Below are positions 12,502 through 23,515 of a stretch of DNA of 64,000 nt, piece after piece; the first letter of the stretch is position 1, and each line of letters starts with the position of its first letter. This DNA comes from Garcia nutans. Lineage: Eukaryota; Streptophyta; Magnoliopsida; Malpighiales; Euphorbiaceae. A program made the position numbers and the translations under genes. The notes below the pieces were generated by a model, which did no database searches, was not told where the DNA came from, and was given only the letters and a program-made list of their open reading frames with translations. The stretch is taken from positions 30,372,001 through 30,436,000 of the forward strand of contig CANTUV010000039.1 in assembly GCA_947685225.1 (NCBI GenBank), written 5' to 3'.

Positions 12502-15487
12502 TGTAACACCCCTTCCCAACCTACATGTGTAAGCTGAGTAGAGCTGCCACACTATCCTAATTGTTGCTACCAATTTACTTAGTCAAATTTTAGTTCTGAT
12601 TTTTACAGAAATTTTGCCATAGTTCCGCCTAGAAATTTGGATCCCAAGTGTCGTCAAAACTTGTTTTTCTGATTTTTGAAAACATTTTACACATACCAAT
12701 GTGAATAAGAATACCATCAAATTTAATGCACTCCCAATGAATCCACCTTATACCCTCAACTACAAACCTGCACAAAGAGTTCACACTTCTAATATAACAT
12801 AAAGTAAAGATTTATGATTATTACATACTACTAACATACAATTATAACATAGAAAATCTCTTTTATATTTATTCATATACATGCCACAACTATCAACTCA
12901 TAATGGAACTAAAAGATCTACCCCTGAGATTTGCTGTGGTCTGGTCGTTGCTTCCCCAAGATTTATCTACTGCTCCGAACCTACGAGTCAAGGAAAACTT
13001 AACTCGCTGAGCGTTGTCGCTCAGTGGGTACTTTACCAATAAAAATAAAAGTAGTGCATGAAAGTATTCGAAGTAAAAAGGAAATAATAAAATCAACAAT
13101 CAACCAACATTATACCAATAGAAATCGTGATACATTCAGTATGATATGTTTTCAATAATGTAAAATCATAATTCAAATTCATTTGCATTATATAGTTCAA
13201 CGAAAAATAATATGTCTTTGATCCAGGCTCTACTGGTATATAGGGAACCATAGTGATAAGGCAGTGGGCCTCCCCACTGTAACATAGGTGGCCCTCACCA
13301 CCAATATCAGATCACAAGAATGGGCCTCCCCATCCTGGTTAACCAATGGGCCTCCCCATTGGCTTCAGTGGCCTCACCACTGAATAAAATATCATACCAC
13401 AATAATGAGCAGTACTGCATGCGTTAGTATAGTGCACCATACCCTTATCTACCACTCCCACTATCCAGTAGAGCAAAAAGATTAAAATGATTCAATTTAA
13501 GTCTCAAATTCATTTTAGAATGATTCAAGAAATCAATTTAAATTCTCATTGTGCTTTGCCATTTATGCCGCGTACCACTTTCTTTGGTCAAACCGTTACT
13601 CTTTTTCACATATTTAACATCCACAATAAACACATCAAACATTTCAAAGCATTCCTCAAAAGATCACAAATTGACCAAATGAATAGTATTGCGGCGATAA
13701 AAATCGGCAACGCAAAATGGCATGACCAAATGAATAGTAAAATCTGGGTTTTCGTCAAAATTTCAGTCCACTTCAGTCATGCATTTGACCAAATAAATGA
13801 TCTTATTTTTGGCTGAAATTTTACAGAAAACTTATTTCATATGTTGACTAATTGCATGTAAAATTTTGTTGAAAAATTCATTCGTTTGCTCCCCCAAACA
13901 ATTTCCACAAAAATAGTCCAGAAGCTGTCACTTTGGGACCATTTCGGCCCAAACATTTGAAATGCATAGGATAGTTTATTTTTCTTTTGCAAATCAATAT
14001 TAAGGCTTCTTTAATAGTAAAGTGAAGATTCAAACACTTCCTTTTAACAATTTTTGCATGTTTAACTCAAATCAATATATTTAAACATCAACTTCAAAAC
14101 TTCCATAAACCAAAGTTTGTAAAGCATCAAACCAAAATTTATTATTCAAAAGTAAAGTACCAAACTAATTATTCAAAGGTAGAGTACCAAACCTTATTTC
14201 TTTAATTCCTCTTGGCTTTTCTTTCTTCTCCTTCTTTAATTCTTTATTTCTCCTTCAATCAATTCAAGATACAACATAAACCTTAGAATTTCAAAATAAT
14301 AAATTATCCTCTATTTCTTTTCCAACCGAAACCCCTAATCCAACCTTATTAATCTTTCTACATCTTGATTCTTCCATTTAATCAATTAATCTCATCACTT
14401 ACTTAATATTATTATTATGTTTTTCAATTCCATATAAGACTCTAATTCCCAATCTTCCAATAAATATATAACTACCTAAAACTAATACTAAAATTAAAGT
14501 CTACACACTTAAAAACCTTAGAACTTACCTTAAAAATCAAAGTTTGAAGAAACTTGGAAGTCCCTTGGTATTTTCTTTTGTTGGCCGAATTTGGTGAGTG
14601 GAAAAAGAGAGAATTTGCTCTTCATATCACCTATATTTATATAAAAAGGAAGTGATGATCACCTTGACCACTTGTCCACTTTTTCTCTTTCTTCATTTAT
14701 TACACATTTATTACATATGCTAAATGTTCTCTTTTGATTGGCCAACCTTTGATTTTTATAACTTCCTTTTTCCTTTACTTCTTTCCACTTGTCTCTCTTC
14801 CCATTGGATCTCATAAAGTTGTCCCGGGTTACCCATCCGGTCCCGACACGAAACCGAGCCACATTACGTTCCGGCGATTAATCGATCATATCTTTTAAAC
14901 CGTATAGTTCCATGAGTCAAACTATATATAGTTTTGATCCTCTCGACCTCTACTTTCTATTTATAAGGTCTATTTTAGGTTTTCAAGTCATTTTGAAAAA
15001 TTACCGATAAGCCCTCAACTTTTTACAAAATTCCCTTTAGGTCCTATTTTTGCTCGGGTTTTCTCAGGCTTCGTTTCTACTGACGATCATTTCATATTTA
15101 ACCTCTCGCCATTCTCTACGTACTCACGTCTTTATTTCCTACCCTAAATTCATGTATAACTTTAATTGGTAATGACCAAAATGCCCTTAGTCAACATTTC
15201 TTCATTTTTCTTTAACGGGACATTTCCTGGAAAAACAGTTACACGTCGTTGCGATCCGATTTTTCTCTACATTCCATTTTTGAAATCTGTTATATGCACT
15301 ATTAAGAACATCCGGTGCAACTTTCTTTGAAATTACATCTACGTCCCCAACTTTATTAAAAATTACAATTATGTCCCTTTTGTCATACAACCTTATCTAG
15401 GGCTGTTATCAAGAATTATCTTCTCCTTTTCCCTACTCTCGCTATGCACGTGTCTACACTGCATAAATGCAGTAGGCGGATGTGACA
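12502..15487 (-). repeat. Element B 3' LTR
   Basis: On the sense (minus) strand it begins TGTCACATCC and ends GGGGTGTTACA. It holds a TATA-like TATATAAATATAG at about 14631-14646, a splice donor AAG-GTAAGT at 14523-14531, and the hairpin cluster at 13262-13381. A 109-codon ORF on the plus strand (13487-13816) is repeated in the other LTR and is probably a chance ORF. Confidence 0.95.
13262..13381. repeat. Hairpin array with constant CCTC loop, element B LTR
   Basis: Five short hairpins follow one another: CAGTGGG-CCTC-CCCACTG (13262-13279), GGTGG-CCCTCA-CCACC, ATGGG-CCTC-CCCAT (13320-13333), CCAATGGG-CCTC-CCCATTGG, and CAGTGG-CCTCA-CCACTG. The loop is nearly constant while both arms change together. 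The right LTR holds the same array at about 21285-21404. Confidence 0.9.
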
Positions 15488-15500
15488 GTTCCTTCCTCGT
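15488..15500 (-). promoter_or_regulatory. Polypurine tract of element B
   Basis: On the minus strand the sequence next to the 3' LTR is GAGGAAGGAAC, a purine run in the position that primes plus-strand DNA synthesis. It lies a few bases downstream of the pol stop codon. Confidence 0.85.
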
Positions 15501-15504
15501 TAAT

Positions 15505-18500
15505 TTAAGCTTCGTCCCGAAGCTCATCAAGTGAAAACAAATATAGGTATTGCTTCTTCATAGTTTCTTCGCGTTCCCATGTAGCTTCTTCTACTTTGTG
15601 ATTCCTCCAAAGCACTTTGACCAATGGAATCTTCTTATTTCGCAACTCTTTGATTTCACGTGCTAGGATCTCTACCGGCTCTTCCTCATATGTCATTTCA
15701 GGCTGAATCTCAATATCTTGAACTTGTATGACGTGGGTTGGATCTGAACGATACCTCCTTAGCATCGAAACATGGAAAACATCATGTATTTTATTTAATT
15801 CAGGTGGTAACGCCAACTGGTAAGCTACCGGACCTACCCGTTTAATAATTTCATATGGTCCGATGAATCTAGGGCTTAGCTTGCCTTTTTGTTTAAATCG
15901 TAACACTTTCTTCCAAGGAGAGACTTTGAGGAACACTCTGTCACCTACCTCAAACTGTATGTCTTTCCTTTTTAGATCCGCGTATGATTTTTGCCGGTCC
16001 GCTGCTGCTTTTAATCGGTCTCGAATGATTTCTACCTTCTCTTCAGTTTCCTTAACTATGTCTGGCCCCAACATCTTTTCCTCACTCAATTCTGTCCAGT
16101 AAACTGGAGTTCTACATTTTCGACCATACAGTGCTTCGTAAGGTGCCATTTGTATGCTGGATTGATAACTGTTGTTGTACGCGAATTCCATTAAGCTTAG
16201 GTGTTTGTCCCAACTACCTTTAAATTCTAAAACGCACGCCCTCAGCATATCTTCTAAAATTTGAATCACTCTTTCCGACTGTCCGTCTGTCTGGGGATGA
16301 AATGCTGTGCTGTGGTAAGTTCGAGTTCCAAGGGCTGTTTGTAACTTCTGCCAAAAATTTGACGTAAAACGTGGGTCTCGATCGGATATGATCGAAGTTG
16401 GAACTCCGTGGAGACGTATAATCTCTTTGATATACAAGTCTGCCAACTTGTCTAGCGAGTAATCCACACGTACTGGTATGAAATGAGCGGACTTAGTAAG
16501 CCGGTCTACGATTACCCAAATCGCGTCATGTTTGTCCCTTGTCATAGGCAATCCTGTGACAAAATCCATAGTAATACGATCCCATTTCCAGGTTGGAATC
16601 GTAATAGGTTGTAGTAGCCCTGAGGGTAGTTGATGTTCCGCCTTCACTTGCTGACAGGTTAGACACTTCGTTACATGATCAACGATATCCCTTTTCATTC
16701 CTGGCCACCAATAATACTCCTTCAAGTCCCGATACATTTTCGTTACTCCTGGATGCATTGTATAAGAACTGTTATGAGCTTCTTGCAAAATCTGTTTCTT
16801 CAGCTCCTTGGACTTAGGTACCACCATTCTCTTCTTGTAGTAGAGAATACCATCAGGACGAATTTGATAGTCTCCTGAACAGTTCTCCTGCGCCTGTTGA
16901 CTCCACTTCTTCACTTGTTCATCTTCCTTCTGAGCCTCACGTATTTGTTGATGTAAATTAGGTCGCACGTGCATTTCTGCAAAGATAGCTCCATCTTCTG
17001 TAGGTTTTAACGTTACCCTCATAGCACTTAGCGCTTGCATTGACTTCCTACTAAGTGCATCTGCTACGACATTCGCTTTGCCCGGGTGATAATTAATCGT
17101 ATAGTCGTAGTTGGCTAACCATTGCATCCATTTTCGCTGTCGCAGGTTTAAATCTTTCTGCGTGGGCAAATATTTCAGGCTTTGATGATCCGTAAAGATG
17201 TAACATTTTTCCCCGTATAAGTAATGCCTCCACGTCTTGAAAGCCAAAACAATCGCTGCTAGCTCTAAGTCATGCGTAGGATAATTCTTTTCATGTGGCT
17301 TGAGCTGTCGAGAGACATACGCAATGACTTTGCCTTCCTGCATCAATACACAACCTAACCCGATATGGGATGCATCGCTATAAATCACAAAATCTTTTCC
17401 TGATTCTGGTTGTGTAAGAATAGGTGCTTCAGTAAGTTTTTGTTTCAGCTTTTCAAAGCTCCTTTGACAAGCGTCGGTCCACTGGAATTTGGCATTCTTC
17501 TGAAGTAGCTTGGTCATAGGTACGGCGATCATGGAAAACCTTTTAACGAATCTCCGATAATATCCTGCTAATCCCAAGAAACTACGGACTTCTGTTACTG
17601 TCTTAGGTGACTTCCATTCCAATACTGCTTCTATTTTCTTGGGATCGACCCTTATTCCTTCTGCCGATACAATATGTCCCAAGAAAGCTACTTCTTCCAA
17701 CCAAAATTCGCATTTGCTGAACTTAGCATATAACTGCTTCTCACGCAGGGTTTGCAAAACAATTCTAAGGTGACGATCATGATCCTCTCGATTCTTTGAA
17801 TACACCAATATGTCGTCAATAAATACCACCACGAACTGATCCAAATACGGGTGGAAGATTCTATTCATCAGATCCATGAATACTGCAGGTGCGTTCGTTA
17901 ATCCGAAAGGCATAACAATGAATTCATAATGTCCATAGCGAGTTCTGAATGCGGTTTTTGATATGTCTTCATCTTTAATTCTCAATAGATGATAACCCGA
18001 TCGTAGATCAATTTTTGAAAAGACTCCAGCACCTTTGAGTTGATCAAACAGATCATCTATGCGAGGTAACGGATACTTGTTTTTGATGGTCAGCTTATTA
18101 AGTTGACGGTAATCTACACACAACCTTAAGGATCCGTCTTTCTTTTTCACGAACAATACTGGTGCTCCCCATGGTGACACGCTTGGCCTTATGAACCCCT
18201 TGTCTAAAAGTTCCTGTAGCTGTACCTTTAATTCTTTTAGCTCCGCTGGCGCCATTCGGTAAGGTGCGATAGATACTGGTGCAGCTCCCGGGTACACATC
18301 TATGGTGAATTTCACCTCTTGTTTAGGTGGTAGTCCGGGTAAATCGTCAGGAAATACGTCGGGAAAATCGCATACAGTAGGTATATCTTGTAACTTTGGT
18401 GCCTCTTCTTTTGCTACTAATGCACATACCAGGTATGCCTCGCAGCCTTTTTGCACTAACCTCTTAGCCGTCATGGCAGAAATGATGTTAGTTAGATAGT

Positions 18501-20130
18501 CCTTCCTTTTTCCCACTAGAGTCACTTCGTCACCGTCTGCAGTATGCAAGGTAACTCTCTTCCGTTTACAGTCAACCAATGCATCGTGTTTGGCTAACCA
18601 ATCCATCCCAAGGATAGCATCGAATTCTTGAAATGGTAGTTCAAATAAATCTCCCCAAAAGATATGTCCGTGTATCTCTACGGGGCAATCTTTCACTACC
18701 TTCCTAGTAATCACCTCATTTCCTAATGGGTTAGTAACTAATATTCCCTCTTTCTCTAGTTCTACCTTTAGGTCCTCAAATTTTTCATTTTTCGTGCATA
18801 TATATGAGTGTGAAGAACCTGGATCTATTAAAACGTAAAGCGGAACCCCAAACATAGACAACTGACCTGCAATCACGTCTAGCGCTTCTTCGTCTTCTCG
18901 CCCCCTCATAGCATACATTCTAGCAGGAGCCCTTGCTTCTGGTCGATTCACTGTTTCAGATTGCACACGCGACGGATTTTCGCTCCTTCCTCTGCCTCGG
19001 CCTCGACCTGCTGCCGCTTGCGATCTCTCAATATCCCTAGGTAGATTCTGTATTCGCTGGGGACACTCTCGCATAAGGTGGTATAAAGATCCACATATAT
19101 AACATGCAAATGTCCGACCCCAACATTCTCCCGTGTGACGGCGTCCGCATTGATCACAACGTGGATTATTATTTTCGCCTTCATTACCTCTCGGACCGAT
19201 AAAGAAGTTACCTCCGCTTCGGCTGAATCCTCTTCCTTGTCCTCTTCCGGATCGTCCCGTACTAGCGACTGAGGTAGTTTGACTTAAGCCACAGCGAATT
19301 GATCCCTGACTGTAACCTCGACGTTGACCGCCTCCCGTGGAACCACTGCCGCGGAATCGTTTCCTTGATGATTGGTAGTTTCCCGAATAGTTCTGGGTAC
19401 CTCTCTTCTGTTTCATCTTCTGTCGTCTATTCTGCTCATCAGACTGACATTGCTCTACTTCTAGAGCCCTATTGACCAACTCGGAAAATTCTTTGATATT
19501 AGCAGCAATTAGCTGCATCCTAATCTCATTATTCAATCCATCCTGGAACTGCTTACATCTATCATGTTCATCTTCAATTGTCTTCTTGGCATACCTACTC
19601 AGCCTAGTAAATTCCCTCTCGTACTCAGCAATGGTCAGTCGACCTTGCTTTAAGTGTAGAAACTCCTTTTTCTTGGCATCTAGGTATGCCTCCGATATAA
19701 ACTTCCTCTTGAACTCATTCACAAAGAAATCCCATGTTCTCTGTTCCGGTGAAACTCGTTGGTGAACTGTGTCCCACCATATATATGCTTCTTCCACTAA
19801 TAAGGAAGTAGCACATATCACTCGCTCTTCTGGCGTACACTGTAACTGATCTAAGGCTCGTATTGTTCCTTCCAGCCAATACTCGGCTGTTGAAGAATCA
19901 TCGTCCCATCAAGCCTTAAACTCCTTCGCACCATACTTTCTTATCTTTTCTATCGGGGGTTTCCTTTCCCCTCCTACAGCAGGTACTAGTATGGGTGCTG
20001 GCGCTGGGGGTGGGGCTGGGGCAACGCCGGCTATCTGCCGAAATACGGCAGCCATTTGTTGCAACATATCATTGGGAATAGGAGCATCAGCGGGTGGTTG
20101 CTCCGACGCTGATGTCTCAGATACACGCAT
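15505..20130 (-). CDS. Gag-Pol polyprotein of element B, one in-frame TGA stop
   Basis: A single frame runs from ATG at 20130 to a stop at 15505, broken only by TGA at 19909-19911 just after KYGAKEFKA. Downstream of that stop 1467 codons are open. In residues counted from the codon at 19821: gag capsid about 1-125; CCHC zinc knuckle at 240-253 (CYICGSLYHLMREC); aspartic protease with LIDPGSSHSYI at 331-341, where DPG replaces the usual DSG or DTG; RT with FIDD at 667-670; RNase H with YSDAS, TDHQS and VVADALSR at 814-924; integrase with an HHCC end (1016-1056) and catalytic D1086, D1147 and E1183 (exactly 35 residues between the last two); and a chromodomain-like end with IPLVKVLWRNHKVEEATWE near 1395-1415. 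The first residues read MRVSETSASEQPP; an upstream in-frame TAG lies near 20200. The chromodomain would direct integration to chromatin. The internal stop probably prevents full Gag-Pol unless it is read through. Confidence 0.93.
19909..19911 (-). other. Nonsense codon inside gag of element B
   Basis: The minus strand reads GCT TGA TGG. The frame is open on both sides, and the flanking residues (KYGAKEFKA before; WDDDSSTAEYWLEGTIRAL after) join as one gag domain. A CGA to TGA change by deamination of a methylated CpG would explain it. Confidence 0.85.
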
Positions 20131-20507
20131 TTCTACAATTCGGGAGGCCTGAGATTCGACCTCCTCCTCTATATCACGCTGCGCTGCTTGCGAAATCTAA
20201 AGAGTAAACATATACCATCCCATCATTATTAACGACCCAGACCAACAGCATTATCTTACCCTAGGTGGCATGTATATAAATATAAAATTCTTAATTAACA
20301 CATATACAACACAACTTTTATTTATTTTCAAACACAAAGTTTTACAATATTAAGAAGCCCTTATATACATTGCAAAATTTAGGACTCCATGAAATCGTGC
20401 AATCTCTTATTTACTACAGGATATCTCGTTTTACGTCGGTAATGGCCACTCCCGACATAAAACGTACATCCTCCTATGTTGGATTACCCAGAAGCGGCTA
20501 AACCTTA

Positions 20508-20519
20508 GCTCTGATACCA
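20508..20519 (-). promoter_or_regulatory. Primer-binding site of element B (initiator tRNA-Met type)
   Basis: The minus strand reads TGGTATCAGAGC, five bases (ATTAG) from the LTR end. This is the standard complement of the 3' end of plant initiator tRNA-Met. Confidence 0.93.
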
Positions 20520-20524
20520 CTAAT

Positions 20525-23510
20525 TGTAACACCCCTTCCCAACCTACATGTGTAAGCTGAGTAGAGGTGCCACACTATCATAATTGTTGCTACCAATTTA
20601 CTTAGTCAAATTTTAGTTCTGATTTTTACAGAAATTTTGCCATAGTTCCGCCTCGAAATTTGGATCCCAAGTGTCGTCAAAACTTGTTTTTCTGATTTTT
20701 GAAAACATTTTACACATACCAATGTGAATAAGAATACCATCAAATTTAATGCACTCCCAATGAATCCACCTTATACCCTCAACTACAAACCTGCACAAAG
20801 AGTTCACACTTCTAATATAACATAAAGTAAAGATTTATGATTATTACATACTACTAACATACAATTATAACATAGAAAATCTCTTTTATATTTATTCATA
20901 TACATGCCACAACTATCAACTCATAATGGAACTAAAAGATCTACCCCTGAGATTTGCTGTGGTCTGGTCGTTGCTTCCCCAAGATTTATCTACTGCTCCG
21001 AACCTACGAGTCAAGGAAAACTTAACTCGCTGAGCGTTGTCGCTCAGTGGGTACTTTACCAATAAAAATAAAAGTAGTGCATGAAAGTATTCGAAGTAAA
21101 AAGGAAATAATAAAATCAACAATCAACCAACATTATACCAATAGAAATCGTGATACATTCAGTATGATATGTTTTCAATAATGTAAAATCATAATTCAAA
21201 TTCATTTGCATTATATAGTTCAACGAAAAATAATATGTCTTTGATCCAGGCTCTACTGGTATATAGGGAACCATAGTGATAAGGCAGTGGGCCTCCCCAC
21301 TGTAACATAGGTGGCCCTCACCACCAATATCAGATCACAAGAATGGGCCTCCCCATCCTGGTTAACCAATGGGCCTCCCCATTGGCTTCAGTGGCCTCAC
21401 CACTGAATAAAATATCATACCACAATAATGAGCAGTACTGCATGCGTTAGTATAGTGCACCATACCCTTATCTACCACTCCCACTATCCAGTAGAGCAAA
21501 AAGATTAAAATGATTCAATTTAAGTCTCAAATTCATTTTAGAATGATTCAAGAAATCAATTTAAATTCTCATTGCGCTTTGCCATTTATGCCGCGTACCA
21601 CTTTCTTTGGTCAAACCGTTACTCTTTTTCACATATTTAACATCCACAATAAACACATCAAACATTTCAAAGCATTCCTCAAAAGATCACAAATTGACCA
21701 AATGAATAGTGTTGCGGCGATAAAAATCGGCAACGCAAAATGGCATGACCAAATGAATAGTAAAATCTGGGTTTTCGTCAAAATTTCAGTCCACTTCAGT
21801 CATGCATTTGACCAAATAAATGATCTTATTTTTGGCTGAAATTTTACAGAAAACTTATTTCATATGTTGACTAATTGCATGTAAAATTTTGTTGAAAAAT
21901 TCATTCGTTTGCTGCCCCAAACAATTTCCACAAAAATAGTCCAGAAGCTGTCACTTTGGGACCATTTCGGCCCAAACATTTGAAATGCATAGGATAGTTT
22001 ATTTTTCTTTTGCAAATCAATATTAAGGCTTCTTTAATAGTAAAGTGAAGATTCAAACACTTCCTTTTAACAATTTTTGCATGTTTAACTCAAATCAATA
22101 TATTTAAACATCAACTTCAAAACTTCCATAAACCAAAGTTTGTAAAGCATCAAACCAAAATTTATTATTCAAAAGTAAAGTACCAAACTAATTATTCAAA
22201 GGTAGAGTACCAAACCTTATTTCTTTAATTCCTCTTGGCTTTTCTTTCTTCTCCTTCTTTAATTCTTTATTTCTCCTTCAATCAATTCAAGATACAACAT
22301 AAACCTTAGAATTTCAAAATAATAAATTATCCTCTATTTCTTTTCCAACCGAAACCCCTAATCCAACCTTATTAATCTTTCTACATCTTGATTCTTCCAT
22401 TTAATCAATTAATCTCATCACTTACTTAATATTATTATTATGTTTTTCAATTCCATATAAGACTCTAATTCCCAATCTTCCAATAAATATATAACTACCT
22501 AAAACTAATACTAAAATTAAAGTCTACACACTTAAAAACCTTAGAACTTACCTTAAAAATCAAAGTTTGAAGAAACTTGGAAGTCCCTTGGTATTTTCTT
22601 TTGTTGGCCGAATTTGGTGAGTGGAAAAAGAGAGAATTTGCTCTTCATATCACCTATATTTATATACAAAGGAAGTGATGATCACCTTGACCACTTGTCC
22701 ACTTTTTCTCTTTCTTCATTTATTACACATTTATTACATATGCTAAATGTTCTCTTTTGATTGGCCAACCTTTGATTTTTATAACTTCCTTTTTCCTTTA
22801 CTTCTTTCCACTTGTCTCTCTTCCCATTGGATCTCATAAAGTTGTCCCGGGTTACCCATCCGGTCCCGACACGAAACCGAGCCACATTACGTTCCGGCGA
22901 TTAATCGATCATATCTTTTAAACCGTATAGTTCCATGAGTCAAACTATATATAGTTTTGATCCTCTCGACCTCTACTTTCTATTTATAAGGTCTATTTTA
23001 GGTTTTCAAGTCATTTTGAAAAATTACCGATAAGCCCTCAACTTTTTACAAAATTCCCTTTAGGTCCTATTTTTGCTCGGGTTTTCTCCGGCTTCGTTTC
23101 TACTGACGATCATTTCATATTTAACCTCTCGCCATTCTCTACGTACTCAAGTCTTTATTTCCTACCCTAAATTCATGTATAACTTTAATTGGTAATGACC
23201 AAAATGCCCTTAGTCAACATTTCTTCATTTTTCTTTAACGGGACATTTCCTGGAAAAACCGTTACACGTCGTTGCGATCCGATTTTTCTCTACATTCCAT
23301 TTTTGAAATCTGTTATATGCACTATTAAGAACATCCGGTGCAACTTTCTTTGAAATTACATCTACGTCCCCAACTTTATTAAAAATTACAATTATGTCCC
23401 TTTTGTCATACAACCTTATCTAGGGCTGTTATCAAGAATTATCTTCTCCTTTTCCCTACTCTCGCTATGCACGTGTCTACACTGCATAAATGCAGTAGGC
23501 GGATGTGACA
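20525..23510 (-). repeat. Element B 5' LTR
   Basis: Same length as the 3' LTR (2986 bp), with about ten substitutions. As the 5' LTR it carries the working promoter: a TATA-like motif at about 22655-22669 (one base different from the other copy), a splice donor at 22546-22554, and the hairpin array at about 21285-21404. Confidence 0.95.
22655..22669 (-). promoter_or_regulatory. Probable TATA box of element B 5' LTR
   Basis: The minus strand reads TATATAAATATAG-like sequence about 120 bases upstream of the donor AAG-GTAAGT. A pyrimidine-rich start-site region and GGCCAACAAAAG follow it. The position is inferred from motif and spacing only. Confidence 0.55.
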
Positions 23511-23515
23511 GTTTT
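23511..23515. repeat. Target site duplication of element B, right copy (GTTTT)
   Basis: Identical to 12497-12501 and directly follows the GATGTGACA end of the 5' LTR. Confidence 0.95.

Larger units (their letters stand above)
12502..23510 (-). mobile_element. Element B: nearly intact chromovirus-type Ty3/gypsy LTR retrotransposon
   Basis: Two LTRs of exactly 2986 bp (12502-15487 and 20525-23510) flank a 5.0-kb internal region with a gag-pol ORF on the minus strand. The primer site TGGTATCAGAGC (initiator tRNA-Met type) lies at 20508-20519 and the polypurine tract GAGGAAGGAAC at 15488-15500, both on the minus strand. The TSD is GTTTT on both sides. The LTRs differ at about ten positions and have no indels (counted by eye). 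That is near 0.33%, or roughly 0.1-0.2 million years at the commonly assumed 1.3e-8 per site per year. The C-terminal chromodomain-like region of pol and the order RT-RNase H-integrase place it in the Tekay/Del-type chromoviruses. Confidence 0.96.

Noticed and set aside
13487..13816. 109-codon plus-strand ORF, repeated at 21510-21839 with one residue changed
   Set aside because: The conservation is explained by the two LTRs being 99.7% identical. The ORF is antisense to the element and resembles no known protein.
20190..20270. Possible short intron at the start of element B gag: ATGCCACCTAG-GTAAGA ... TTTACTCTTTAG on the minus strand
   Set aside because: Joining the two sides gives the wrong frame and an early stop, so I kept the start at 20130. 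A cDNA could still change this.
20505..20520. tRNA-Met-like sequence (also at 45731 and 55999)
   Set aside because: Only 12-16 bases matching the tRNA 3' end next to an LTR. These are primer-binding sites, not tRNA genes.
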